Assembly: GCA_030549335.1 (NCBI GenBank) | Contig: CM060192.1 | Location: forward strand, 22,138,157 to 22,202,156 | Origin: Pontederia crassipes | Lineage: Eukaryota > Streptophyta > Magnoliopsida > Commelinales > Pontederiaceae | Length of the DNA: 64,000 nucleotides | Direction: 5' to 3' | In this document: positions 37,984-49,965 of the stretch, piece after piece | Layout of the letters: each line of letters opens with the position of its first letter | How positions within the stretch are numbered: the first letter of the stretch is position 1 | Notes under the pieces: generated by a model | The model's database searches: none | Told to the model about the DNA's origin: nothing | Seen by the model: the letters and a program-made list of their open reading frames with translations, nothing else | Translations under genes and position numbers: made by a program

Positions 37984-39260
37984 TCCAAAGCAACCATACA
38001 AAAATGTTTATAGGGGTTCTAAATACCCTATGCCAAATAACAAGGAAATCCAAGGAAAACTAATTAAAAGGAAAGTTAATGTAAAGGACATAATTAAATA
38101 CTAATAACGCATTGGCAGAAAAACCCATAATAATTAATCCAATTCTGCCCAAATGAGAAAAAATTGACTCTGTCGAGTTGCAAGACAGGGATTCCTAAGG
38201 ACAGCGTCAATATGTTGAAATGCAACTTCTAATCCAAGTAACTTCAGTAAGTGGGCGAATAGACCATCGAACCCAAAGGTGATGACGAGGCTGGCATGAA
38301 TGATGGTTCTCAGGAGAAGCACATATAGGTAGAGGAGGCAAATCAAAAGGATCATAGTAGGAGTGAGAACTTTTAACATTGAGCTTATGCCAAAATCAGA
38401 TGACAAATTCAATACATAAATATTGGGTTCCTATCTATGAAGGTTATAGAAAGTCTCGCTCAGGAAACTCGTTAAATGTAATGATTTATAATTCATGATG
38501 TATACAAACCATCACACATTCACTTGTATGTCCACAAATTGGCTACGTTCATCAACATCGAATTTATAGTTATTATTAGAAAATGTTAATTGCTTATGAA
38601 ACTCCATTTGAGTGTTAGATATATAATGAGCAGAGGAATGGCCAATTTTTGAAATATCATCAAGGTAATGAGGGTGGAGCAATGTGTGTGCAATTTGCAC
38701 GACAAAGAGAATCCATGGGTAAAGCTCATTAATATCTAAAAGTTCTATCAAATGATCAATGTCCTCAAGGCTATCACTGATTGAGAAAGAGCAATTTACA
38801 TGAAACTATTTGTTCAAAACAAGGACTCAAGGGAACTCGAAACTATCAGCAAAATAAAAGGAAGATCTACTCCCGCTAACACTAACATACTCAGATGTCA
38901 AAGGAAATAGAGAATTGAAATTGTCTTTGAAGGATGGTTCATTGAGTTCTAGCAGATAAAAGTCATCATCATGCGAGGAATCATGCAAAGGAGGCAGCGG
39001 TGACAGACGATTGGAAATTAGGATTTGACGCATAGGATCACAATTGTTTGATGATATTCAAATGGTTGATTTGCTCTGATATGAATTGCGGGGAACTTGA
39101 ATTTATTTAGGATAAATATGCTAATAGTAAATATTTATTAATCAAGTTTCTTTTTCTAATACAATAGATAGAGAATATTTATAAGGTTCTAAACACACCC
39201 TAATGCCAAATAATAAGGAAATTTGAAATAAAAATAAAACTAATTAAAAGAAGATTTCAT
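37984..39260 (-). mobile_element. Unclassified decayed element bounded by related repeats
   Basis: Two stretches, at about 38000-38080 and about 39170-39255, share the same order of phrases (TTATA, GGTTCTAAA, CCAAATAA.AAGGAAAT, AAACTAATTAAAAG) in direct orientation about 1.17 kb apart. Between them are short minus-strand frames I do not recognise. This could be a small LTR-type fossil or a segmental duplication. It is broken and old either way. Confidence 0.35.
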
Positions 39261-40020
39261 ATAAGGAAAACTTTTAATTGGCTCCTAATTAAACCGTAGA
39301 CGGAAGGCCTAGGGCAGAGGCCTATAATTCTATTCTTGTCCTACGTCAACCTTACTTTTGAATTTTGTTTTGTTGGGCATTCCATGGGCTTGATGCTTGT
39401 GTTTTTTGGTAAACTTATGACTTTTCTTAATATGTGTGTGGGTGGGCATTGCCATCCCTTTGCCCCCCTAAAAAATTACCAATCGTCTTTGCCTAGTTAG
39501 GTTGCTTTATGAAAAGTTTGAAGCACATCAATAGTACTTGTATTTTCCAGTTCGCTCAGGAGAGAATAAAAACTCGTGTAGTGCAGCTGCAGAGGACTCG
39601 GACACTTTTTTTTAGAATGCCAAGGCATCCTTTATCTTCTTTACTGTTTGATATTTTATTAGGACTCATCATTAAATAGATAATAACGTGCACGTGCTAC
39701 TGTAGCTGACTAGGAATTAAATTGTTTCTATTTAAATGTATTCAGTTTAAAAGTTTCTTATTTGCTTTTTGCTATCCCGGTAAACTAGTTAAAAATGCAG
39801 TACTCTTGTTACGGAGGACTTGTATAGAATGCCATGTTTTGGGGACCTCAATATAGTGTTCTTCGCTATGATGTTTTTTTTTTTTTTTTTGTTTCATTTC
39901 TTCGTGTTCACTAATCTGAATGGCCATGTGAGATATATTCTACCTTTTCATACCAAAAGCTAACATTTACTATTGGACATTTTTGTTTCTCTTTTGACAA
40001 ACACTCAAATATTTGCTTAT
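39261..40020. other. Intergenic DNA with a possible exon
   Basis: A stretch at about 39551-39602, after a CAG acceptor-like site, reads FAQERIKTRVVQLQ in one plus-strand frame. That is helical and codon-like, but it cannot be connected to a gene. Confidence 0.25.
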
Positions 40021-40110
40021 TTGTGGGCAGATCCGTGGAGCGGTCAGCACCAAAGGAACTGGATTCTCAGATTTCAAAGAAAGACATCCGCAAGGAGGAG
40101 AAACACTAGA
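40021..40110 (+). CDS. Possible 3'-terminal exon of an unidentified gene
   Basis: A CAG acceptor at about 40028-40030, preceded by a T-rich tract, opens a frame reading RSVERSAPKELDSQIS and then KKDIRKEEKH before TAG at about 40108-40110. It is charged, lysine-rich and tail-like. About 90 nt further on, AATAAA-like sequence occurs (40205-40210, CATAATAAAGG), as expected of a 3' untranslated region. The remainder of the gene was not found upstream, where transposon debris dominates, so this may be a gene relic. Confidence 0.25.
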
Positions 40111-40199
40111 GTAGCTTCAGGCTGCAATGCACTGAGTGCATGTACAAGGAAGCAGTAAACTGAAAATAGTTCGCATTATCTAGTGATACTTCTTGGATC

Positions 40200-41389
40200 C
40201 TCATAATAAAGGCGGTCTTCCAATATCATGAAGCAGTACAAGGTTGATGTTGCATCATTTGCAGCGTCTATTGCTCATTTCTGACTGTTCTAATCTCTGA
40301 AAGGACACCTTCATGACTCAGGATTTCATGGTGTTTCATTCTTATTGGACTGTGCAACCATGTAAACAATTGTGGAGATTGAAGCCAGTTGAAGCATACG
40401 GCCGGCCTTACAGGGTGGAACTTTACTGTTACTGGCAACTCAAGGAGAGGCTGGGATCATGTCACGGGCGGCGAGGGGTGGGTCATGACTCGTCATATTT
40501 TGTACAAGTGTGCACGGCTCATCTCTAAACCTACTTTGAACCCTTTCTTTGATAGTTTAATAGCATCTTGAGAAAGTACTATCGGCTGCTTATGAAGGGC
40601 AAGTGGTGATGAGAATTATGTTGTAGCCAAAGTAATGATTAAAGCAGAAGGTGAACAGGGCGTTAATGCCCAATGAGAGGAGCCAACGATGGCAACCCTT
40701 TAATAATACCTCTTGGCGTAGGCCCCAAAACTTCAAAAAGAAAATGTAAATTTTTATTTTGATTCCAGCAAAGGAGAGCTTTCCCATGGAAGCGAACAAT
40801 GCATGGTACAAACTCCGAACCCACAGTTTGTAATTTGTGAAGCCCCCAATTATTAGAGGACCGCCATGCTTGGCGTGGCCTCAGAGAAAGCCGAGGTCTA
40901 AACCAGCAGCATCCCATGGATGGGCGCGTGGCCAACAAAGATGTCACGGAGTGCAGTGCTCCGTCCGTCGCCACCAACCAAACAGTTCAAATAATAATTT
41001 TTTATTTTTTGTTTGGAGGCATGATTGACTTGTCATAATTTATAAAACTATGTTAAAACTTTAACATCTGTTTCAAGGGATCATCGATATTGTATTACGA
41101 AAAAAACTCCATCTGGCAATAATCACAATAATATTTAAGTTTATATTTATTGTTTTCTCGCTAACTATATTTAACTTGATGCTTAAATTAGAAAATAAAT
41201 AATTTTTTTCTTTCAATTCATTATTCTAGATTTAGCGACGGGATAAAACAGTACTAATACATTATAACATTAGACTATCATTTCGATTTTATGAAGAAGG
41301 GGAAATGTGTCATGCACCTTTGCTTATGGACTCGTATCCTTTGCCAAAAGTTGACTTCAACTATTCAGATCGTGATCTGAACTTTTTTT
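40200..41389. other. Intergenic DNA
   Basis: No supported gene. Overlapping frames at 40313-41028 on both strands are unrecognised. Confidence 0.4.
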
Positions 41390-41640
41390 TTTCTGTTGAC
41401 GACTCAATTCGTCTGGCATTAATAATTATGTCCACTGTTCATAGGTTGGATGTCGGTCTATAGGTCGGATATCTGTCTGCCATCGATCTCAATTAATTTC
41501 ATATGATCCGTCGCATACTTGATAAGTAGATGAGACTCTCAACAAAAAAAATTTATATACATCGAAACTCGAACTCAATAACCGTATTTAAGTGAGGGGG
41601 AGGCGTTTACCAATCTACTGCAACCATTGTTATTATCACG
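41390..41640 (-). mobile_element. Putative tRNA-derived SINE
   Basis: On the minus strand a head with an A-box-like TAGATTGGTAAACGCC (about 41605-41620) is followed at tRNA-like spacing by a B-box-like GAGTTCGAGTTTCG (about 41566-41580). A body of about 170 bp comes after it. The box order and spacing fit a polymerase III promoter. No second copy and no target duplication was found in the window, so the call is tentative. Confidence 0.45.
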
Positions 41641-41699
41641 ATCTAAACTGTAACCCTTGAATCCAACTCCATGTATACACTACACTTACACATAACAGT

Positions 41700-43048
41700 A
41701 CCACCTATAATAAATATATTATATTACACTGTACAATGTAACTACTTTATTAAAGGTTGGGTAATTCTCAATGGAGCTTTTTCTAGTAAAAAAATTATTG
41801 GGAGCGTCAAAGTTAGACATGTTAGTCAAGTAATACTAAATTAATTGGACTTGATGATGAATTAAAATTGTACATAATTTGTTAGCACAATCGATGCGAC
41901 TTTTCGAATACTAAAGTAGCAGTCCAAAAAAAAAGTTGGATGCTTAATTAACAGTATTTATATTGATTGAAGAGCTTAACCTGGGATAAAGTTATTGCAC
42001 TTATTATTTGTCAACTAAAGTTCAAATTCGCTAGTGAAACAGTGCATCCAATAATCCAATTCATCACAGTATGTTGGACTCCCTCTCTCCTCACGTCCAT
42101 GCATGCAAGACGGGGAGGAAAGGAAAAAAAAATAATGACCTCGACATCTCAATTACTTCTGTAAACTGTCCATTTCTATCATTTCAGCAAATAAAAATAT
42201 GCACTTATTCTTGGCGCGCTTGTCTTGCTCTATCGAGCCTTACATGGTTTTAGCCTTAGGCCCTTGTTGGCTAAAAAAAATTTAACTCATGAATTTTAAA
42301 ATTCTATAATATAATACTTTTCAAAAAGTGACATACCATGAAAAAAAAAGTTATTGAAAAATTTCATTCAAAGTGTAAACAAAGATATTACCGTAGTAAA
42401 AATTTAAAAGTAAAAATGAAATGACAATTTATTTTAAAACTCTTGTTTCCTTCTTTCTGCTGGAGCAACTCACATATCCAAAAAAATTAGGAACTTTCAT
42501 CTCCTAATTTTTTAACGACGTATTAAAGTCTAAACTATTGTATTAAATTCTGTCAAATTGATATCCAAACGTGAATTTGTAAATTTTCCTACTTTAGAAA
42601 AATAAACTTCAGTTTTCTCTCTTTTCATCCATTTTATGGCCCTTAATTGTGTACCGTAGGATCTTTTGGTGCTCTGAATGTTGTGTCGCATCAATCAGAG
42701 CAGGGAATGTCGGGGCTTATTCATGAGTTAAGAAGACTACTATACTGTTTCTTTCTTGTCTTTTGGATATGGAAACTCAAATTCTTATTAATTTTTTAAA
42801 AACAATTTATTAGATAGAAAATTTTAAATTTTATATTTGAATGAAAAATATAATGATAAATAATTGAAAATTTAATTAGATAGATAAGTTTTTGTTGATG
42901 TTTGGATAAAAAAATAAAATTAAAGAAATAAATTATTATTTTATCAAATAAAAATAGTGTTATCATTGGATGGTGAGGTAGGGAACACCATAATTAAACT
43001 CATTACTCCATTGAATAAAATGATGGTGCTTATCTTCACCCATTACTG

Positions 43049-43084
<36 letters not shown>

Positions 43085-43230
43085 TGAATTAAATTAAAAA
43101 TCAGGATTTTATTAAAAAATAAGTTGTGACACAATAAATTAATATTAATTTTGGCTCAAATTTTCTTTTATATTTAATTAATGTTATAATTAATGTAAAT
43201 AATATCTTAATATGATCTTAATATAAATAT
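41700..43230. other. AT-rich intergenic DNA with (TA)n at 43053-43079
   Basis: No gene supported. A phrase at about 42245-42275 (GGCCCTTGTTGGCTAAAA) resembles a MITE end, but no partner end was found. Confidence 0.4.
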
Positions 43231-43751
43231 GAGTTATTTCTATTAACCTCTCATAAACTATCGTGATTTTTCGCATCTAACCTAACTATGAACTCATTTT
43301 TTGTATCTCTAACCTATCACGATTTTTTTCACTTTAATCCTTCCGTCTACTTCTGTTACATTTTATGTTACTTTTGATTTTTCTCATTTATGAAAAAACT
43401 AAATTACCCCTCCTTCATAACACATCAAATAATAAATATAAAAAGATAAAAAAATTAGGAGGAGGGTAATTTAGTCTTTCTCATAAATGATAATTCTTTT
43501 TACCACTTTAATCCTTCCAATGATTTTTTTATTTTTTATATTTATTATTTCATATTTTTCTAAGGGGAGGGGTAATTTAGTCTTTTCATAAAATGGAAAA
43601 AAGTAAAAATAATGAAAAATGTAACAGAAGTGAACGGGAGGACTAAAGTAAAAAAATCGTGATAGTTTAAGGAACTAAAATAATAAGTTCACAGTTTGAG
43701 GTTAAATGTAAAAAATCGTGATAATTTAGGAAAGGTTTATCGAAATAATCC
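43231..43751. mobile_element. Second member of the Mutator-like foldback family
   Basis: The ends read GAGTTATTTCTATTAACC at the left and, inward from the right, GGATTATTTCGATAAACC. Both continue into CTATCGTGATTTTT and a CTAACCT-like phrase, as in the element at 1449-2184 (GGGTTATTT...CTATCGCGA). The arms cover most of the length and the centre is AT-rich, with no GC insert. The 9-bp flanks do not match clearly, so it is older than the 1.4-kb copy. Confidence 0.75.
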
Positions 43752-44724
43752 TAAATTATATTATGCATAAATTTTTAAAAATATTTTAAATTATTAAAAT
43801 TCCATAGTAATACAACAATATATAAGTATACGCAAGGTTTACTTAATTAATGATTGAAATTTTAAATTTCATTGTAATATAATACTAAGTAAATTAGAAT
43901 AATATTTATTATCATTATATCAACATAATTTATTTTATAATTTTTATGACAATTATTATTAATAAATGAACTTTTTACTTTACTGTAATATACTACATAT
44001 AATATATATACTTTTTTATTAATATTTTTTTGTCTTTTTTAGATAATTTATTAATAAAAAAAGTAATTATATATAATATTATTAAAGTAATTAGTTATAT
44101 AGTATATATCTATATTAATAAATAATTACATAGGTCTAAAAGTAGACATATATGATGTTAAAATAAAAAAATAGCATGCCCTATCAATAACAAACTGAGT
44201 TCTTGTTATAAATAACAATTGATTACGTTAAACAATGTGACGTTTGACAAACTCGTCGTTAGAATTCGGGATAGGAATCAAGGCTCACATGACCGTGGTC
44301 CCATCTCTTGATTCCACCCTTTTGAGGAAATGTAGCGGTTTTCACCTTTTTTTTATTGATGTGATAATTCCTTTTTTAATTGATCTATTAAATATAAAAT
44401 ATTCATATAAAAAAATTAATTTAATATTAGGTATTACTTGTTCTTCCATTAAAAAAAATAATATTTCATTTAATATAAATTATTTTAAAAATGATTTTCA
44501 TATTTAGATAATATAGTTTTCAACAAATTCTATAATAAAAAATTAACTTATACGATTATTGTTATTAATTAATAAACTTAAATTCTATATTTATAATACC
44601 TATTTTTTCAATCAAACACCTATTAAATTAATCTATCACATCTAATTTTTCATATCTTGATTTGGATGATAGATGTGTTTGGATGAAAAATCATGTGTTT
44701 GGATGAAAAGTCAATTACATATCG
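43752..44724. mobile_element. AT-rich DNA with probable MITE debris
   Basis: A stretch at about 44590-44660 (ATCAAACACCTATTAAATTA and on) is related to one at about 46066-46135 (TTCAAACACTCATTAAAATT and on). Each lies at the end of an AT-rich segment beginning with a GTTTGA-like phrase (44240 and 45631). These look like two copies of one MITE family whose limits I cannot fix. Confidence 0.4.
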
Positions 44725-45552
44725 TTCTTCAATTTTGACTCAATATCCCAATTGTCCCACAACTTTAATTTGTAGTTATATTATCTTCGAACTTTGCTTT
44801 TCTTGCACGTCTCATCCTTATAATCGACAATAATCAGTTCCCTTATTATAATGTTGAGGTGACACAATAAAAATTAATAAAATATAATAAAAATAATATT
44901 AAAAAATAGGGTTGGTGCCTCCTTTTTCTCCCTCGCTGGTGTCGTGGATGTGAAGTTGACGCCGATGCACTGCAGGTGGATGATGCCGCTCACGTAGCCC
45001 ATAATTCTTCGCAGGAGCAACACCACCCAACGGTTGTAAAGCACCATCGTGACCATCTGAAAGATGACCAGGATCAAGAATAGGGGACATATGGATCTTC
45101 CCCAGCCATGTGTTCATGGTACTCCCTTGCTGCACCGTGAATGTTAGCAAAAGCGCGTTGGGCGTGCTTCCGACGACGAAGCTTATCAAGAGGGGAAGCA
45201 TCCTGACGACAATCTTTGTCTCCTCCACTTGGGTAATGGAGCACATCGATGAAGGTCGAGTGTCTCCAACTAAAATGAAAGCTCAATCTAAGAATGCAAT
45301 GAGAACGCACAAGGGATAGTGTCATGCCAAAGAGGAGAGGGGAAGGAAGGGGTGGCCCTTTTTATTTTTAATAGTATTTTTATTAATTGCTATTGTGTCA
45401 TATCAGCATTGCAAATGAGAATTGGTTATTGCCGATTAGGAGGACGGAGTGTGCAAGAAAAATAAAGTTCGAGAATAATCTAATTACAAATTAAAATTGA
45501 TGGACTGTCTAGTCACGACACTCAAAATTGAGAGGCGATTCGTGTAATTTAC
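44725..45552. mobile_element. Foldback (Pack-MULE-like) element carrying an NPF gene fragment
   Basis: Long imperfect inverted arms face each other. The left arm at about 44733-44895 and the right arm at about 45365-45540 (read in reverse) share TCAATTTTGA, TTTAATTTGTA, TCGAACTTT.TTTTTCTTGCAC, CGGCAATAA-like and GACACAATA phrases in the same order. The core at about 44910-45345 is GC-richer and unlike the arms: it is a captured piece of a host transporter gene. The ends fall within MITE-like DNA and a target duplication was not found, so the outer limits are approximate. Mutator-like is inferred from the long arms and the cargo. Confidence 0.78.
44910..45345 (-). pseudogene. Captured NPF (NRT1/PTR family) transporter fragment
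   Basis: On the minus strand one frame reads CSITQVEETKIVVRMLP and then TFTVQQGSTMNTWLG (about 45090-45246). A second frame reads MVTMVLYNRWVVLLLRRIMG and then SGIIHLQCIGV (about 44940-45060). These match in order the NPF segment CTVTQVEE-K-RMLP, FSVQQG-TMNT, LYDR-F-P-ARRITG and G-THLQRIGVG. Upstream, a third frame reads CVLIAFLDLAFI, like the FLDKAA region. The order is right but the frame changes within the fragment, and only about 140 residues of a ~580-residue protein are present. It is non-functional cargo inside the foldback element. I am sure of the family and unsure of the subfamily (NPF4-like wording). Confidence 0.85.
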
Positions 45553-45629
45553 TCCTTGATTTCTCATCATTATATTTTATTTCATCCAAACACACTTCGA
45601 ACTAATATGTCAATATAACTATCCATTAT

Positions 45630-46180
45630 ATCAGGGTAGTGTTTGATTGGGGAACAAGGCTGGAACCAGGCCCAACTAGTTCTCCAAACACCATGGGGCA
45701 TTCTATTCCCGAAGTGGAACCAAGCCGCCTAAAACTAGGATCATGGACTTTGATTTCAAGATTTCGGTTCCACCCAAAGCAATGTAGCGCCACACCCTTT
45801 TTTATGACATTTTGTTTTTCTATTTTTTTTTTCTTTTCTTATTTTCTTTCTCACACATTTCTATATAAAATATTTATAATAAATTATATACTATTATTAT
45901 TTACTATTAAATTAAAAAATAATATTTAATTAAATATATTATTAGAAATTATTTTTTCCTTTTAAATAACATATTTTAAACTAAATTTTCCATAAATTTT
46001 TTTAAATTTATACTTTTATTTTTATTAAGTAATAAATTACATTTTGTATTACAATACATATTTTTTTATTCAAACACTCATTAAAATTAATTCATCATAT
46101 GTATTTTTCCTATCACAACTCCTTGATTCTTCATTATTAAGTTCAACTCCATCCAAATACACCCCAAATTAATCTCAATT
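45630..46180. mobile_element. Probable MITE next to the foldback element
   Basis: The segment starts CAGGGTAGTGTTTGATTGGG and contains an inner GGAACAAGGCTGGAACCAGG phrase. It runs into AT-rich DNA ending in TTCAAACACTCATT and a CATCCAAATACACCCC phrase. The last phrase, reversed, resembles the GTGTGTTTGGATG near 45573-45590 that borders the foldback element. A MITE is likely; the limits are uncertain. Confidence 0.4.
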
Positions 46181-46892
46181 CAATTATTCACGGAGAACTT
46201 GAGAAAAACTAACGTTCTGTTTTCAAATGCAGTCCAAAAGAACAATGATTTCACAATCCAAACACAAGCAAGAACTACCAAAATTCAAGTTCTAATCTTT
46301 TTTTTTCTACTATTTAATGAAACTTGGACAAAATTCTAATCCAAATTTGTTAAACGTAGCCTTTTCATTTTTGTTACATTTGTAGCTATCGAGATGCATT
46401 CTATTATCACTTCCCCTCAAATTCATTGTTATGTAACTTAACTACATATTTCTTGGTTTAGGAAGGAAGTTTGCCTAATGCAACATTCTGAAAAAATATT
46501 GTTTGCGTTATATTAATACATACGCTCAGTTGCATAATCAATAGTGAAACCACAGCAATAGAGATTGAGATAGAGTGATAATTGACTTTTTTTCGTTTAT
46601 GTAAAATCTTAAATTTAATTTTTTTATAAATAATGAAAATTACTATGATTAGATACGTAAATTTTTATAAATATGGATTAGTTTGATGTCGTTTTTTAAA
46701 TATTGGAGGCCGACTATTTAAAAAAAATTAAAGTGAAACCACAATATGCACACTATTTATGATCACTGAGACAAACAAATGATGGAAAACAATGAGGAAG
46801 CTGCACATGATTTTTTTTTCCTCTGCTGTAACAAGTAAAGCATTTGAACTGCAAGAGATGAATGCTGAGCAGTTTATGTTGCCATTAATGGC
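46181..46892. other. AT-rich intergenic DNA
   Basis: No gene or complete element recognised. Confidence 0.45.
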
Positions 46893-47087
46893 TCAAAAGG
46901 AGTTGGATAAAAGATTTGCATCATAAGACATCGCAGAACGGTCATAAACTCGATACTGGAGCAATATCTGATCACAATCTGCTTCTTGAAATCTCAATTT
47001 TGACGAAATGATTGCTACTTGTGAGCTACCAAAAGGTAAAAGTGGGTCCATAATAATGCAACAACCGACCGCCTTGCCAGATCTAAA
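46893..47087 (-). CDS. Possible 3'-terminal exon of an unrecognised gene
   Basis: On the minus strand a TACAG acceptor (about 47088-47092) opens a frame of about 64 codons. It reads FRSGKAVGCCIIMDP, then SSQVAIISSKLRFQEADCDQ and ILLQYRVYDR, and ends NLLSNSF with TGA. Composition and codon texture are protein-like, with no low complexity. I do not recognise the family. A candidate upstream piece (47408-47532 region) contains a 38-codon ATG frame ending GAYMSL, but the splice link is unproven. Confidence 0.35.
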   Translation of the reverse strand, partial: FRSGKAVGCCIIMDPLLPFGSSQVAIISSKLRFQEADCDQILLQYRVYDRSAMSYDANLLSNSF

Positions 47088-47539
47088 CCTGTACCACAAA
47101 AGCACAAAAAACGTAGCTATTTTTTGAATTCAATTGATGGAGAAGTTAAAGCTTCCATCTCGCCTTCTTTATTCGGAAGAATCATTTGAAAGCTCCAGTA
47201 CGAAGCAAGTGGGACGGACGAACTCTCATAATATTGCTTGGAAAAAAAAAACGAAGTCAAAAGTGTGAGGCATTAATTGGCCACAAGGTGGCAGCTGCTT
47301 GGTTTTGTTTTCTTCTCTGTTGTTACCTTCTACTTCTTTTTTTCTTCTCAGTTGCCAATTCACAAAGGTTTGCTTGTGATTCTGTATAATAAGTAGGACA
47401 ATGCCATTTGTAAGATTACAATGACATGTACGCACCATAAGGCTCAAGTGCTTCAAATTGGGAGGAAACAAGAGGATAATAGGAAGTACCTCCTGAATGG
47501 TTCTCATTGCGTTCTTGCATAAAAAGTTTCATCTTAGAA

Positions 47540-49180
47540 AAGGATTGCAAAGACAGTCTCTACCAGTGTCAAAATCTCCTGAGTCCATCCATGTCAAGCA
47601 TGTGTTATGAACTAAACAGTGAGCATGATTAAACCAAAGAATGCATATATATTATATATATATATATATATGGTGTTAGTGCAAAATCTATAAACTGTCT
47701 TAACATATTTCGGCACTATATAATGAGTGGCATTAATTATTTGGTCGAATTGGAAGGAAGCACATAAACATCTATGAAGGGTGGCATAGACGCAGAACAA
47801 GGGCCCTGCACTGCATTTCTCTGTTGCATGTCCCCTTGGTCTTATTAAACATTAGACCCCAAATTCAACAGCATCAAATCTATACATCTTAATTCAGAGT
47901 CTGCATTTTGGCAATGCCGCAGGAGTCCAGGAGCTGTCACATTACAAGTCCCACGTCCATACCATTGTTAATTCTTTTTTCTTAGGAAAAAAAATCTATA
48001 GATTCAAATGTGCACCACTCTTAGAGGTTCAAAGTTCAAAGTTCAAAGCTCACCTTGATAAAAACAAATTAGCCCAAACCAAGAGACTGCGTGATCTGTC
48101 AGGGACGCTTACCAGGGACTTAATTTAAGATCCGTTGAATCCAAATTGATCTCGGAATAAAACAACAGCACCCATAAACAGATGATTCCGTGAAGGCAAA
48201 GCCACCAACTCTTCTTTCAAATCCACAAACACAACCCCATATATATATATAAAAATATATATACATATATATAATTTTCCCCTCAAGATGTCTTCATCCT
48301 TCAACGACCATGTGCACCACTAACTTCCATTCAACTAATCAACGCACCCATCCACCTTTAAAAATCCAAATCTCTTGTCCTTCCTCCTCGTTGCTGTAAT
48401 TGCATTTGTTTGGAGCTTGAAATTCAAAAAGAAGAAAAGAAAAGGAGAGTAAATTTTAAACAAGCTCAAAAGGTTGGTGGCTTCTTTCCAACTGTTACAG
48501 AAAACAGCATCCCCCAAACACAAGTTGCAGTCGTATAAAACCCATTTGGAGGGTGGTGGGGGGTGTCGACTGGGTCCCCATCCCACTCCCAATTCCCATA
48601 ACAGTCCACGATCTCATACAACAGTGCCAGCTTGCTGCTGTAATAGAAAAGAAAAAAAAGGACTTTGGATCTTTTGCTGTCTCTTGCCCTTCTTTTTGTT
48701 GCTATTGTTGGGGCATGAAAGTGGGATATGAGTGAACAATGAACCCATCTCGAGAGCACCCTCAAGGCCTTTTAATCCTCTTCAAGTTTCTCCCAACCCA
48801 AGGCCCGCCCTTTTATCCTACCTCTACGGGTTTACCAACACAATGTAAATATTATAATGTCAATATCGTAGAGAAATAGCAGCGAAGGGCGTTTTGGTAC
48901 TACATCACGACACCGAAAAAGTTGAATAAAACAAAGGACTGGGAAATGGGGCAGCGATCTGTGTTGGCATGGTGTTAAAGGAAGTGTTCAGAGGGGGTTG
49001 TTCGGAATATATGACTACTTGAGAGGAAAAGAAGGGAACACTCTTATCTGGTAAAGGCTAAAGATTTCTTTTTTTTATTTCTATCACTTGATTCAGAGGG
49101 TATGAATTGAGAGAGCCATCATTTCCGCCTGTGATGCCCTGCCAGTCTGGTTGCCTCGACGCATAACATCGGACCTCCGT
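47540..49180. other. Upstream region of the BTB gene with simple repeats
   Basis: Contains (TA)n at about 47646-47672 and 48240-48272 and a short triplication of GTTCAAA at about 48028-48048. Overlapping frames at 48335-48765 on both strands match nothing known. The promoter of the plus-strand BTB gene is expected towards the right end. Confidence 0.4.
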
Positions 49181-49185
49181 TGCAT

Positions 49186-49965
49186 CATTAGGATCCCAGT
49201 GCAGGGGAGGTGGCGTGGAGATAAGGAGTTGGGGGAGGCGGTTCAAGGAGCTGAAAGTCAGAGAGGAGGTGAGTAGAAAGATGGCTTCTTTTAACCTCCA
49301 TCTAATGTTGTTCTTTTTTTTTTTCTGCTTACTATTTTTTTGTTTGTTGGTGTTTCATTCTTTTCAAACATCAACTTTTTTTTTTGTTTTCTACTTGGAA
49401 GAAGGGGTTGAATAATCTTCCAATCTGTGAAATAAAAAGTTAGAAACTTTGTGTTAATCTAGCAATTAAAACTCCATTGTTCAAAAAAAAAAAAAGTGGT
49501 GATGCGAACTCTTTATATCTTCCTCTACAATCCTTGCATGTAAGTTGGGGGCTGGTCAAGTTACATTTTTTTTCCAGGAAGAGAATCCAGTTCTTCAAGT
49601 GTTACTTGCATGTTATCCACTTTTAAATGGATTGTATTCTGTCGTTAGCTTTGGTTTGATGCAAAAGTGACATGCTATTTAGTTTCTCTTTGTTCTAGAT
49701 GCTTTGGTCATGAAACAAAGAACATGTCCTTTATCATCCTTTGAGTGGGATCAACTTGATCAAAAGAAACAGATTTCACTTCACATTGATTTTACACGTC
49801 GAAGAAGTTAATTTATTTATCATACAGGTTCGTGCAGTTGTGCATCTATTTTGAAGACACATTTTGGTTGCTTGCTGAGGTTTGGAGCTGCCAAATTCGT
49901 CTCTGATATTCTAATTGGATGCGAACTTTTTTAGTTAGAATTTAGGGGGAAAACAGACAGTAGCA
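49186..49965 (+). promoter_or_regulatory. Probable 5' leader of the BTB gene with a leader intron
   Basis: A consensus donor GAG|GTGAGT lies at 49266-49274 after a purine-rich stretch. Acceptors CATACAG and GTGCAG lie at 49827 and 49837, upstream of the ATG at 49966. A leader intron of about 560 bp is therefore plausible, including T-rich tracts (49315-49385). This is inferred from splice-site consensus only. Confidence 0.35.
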
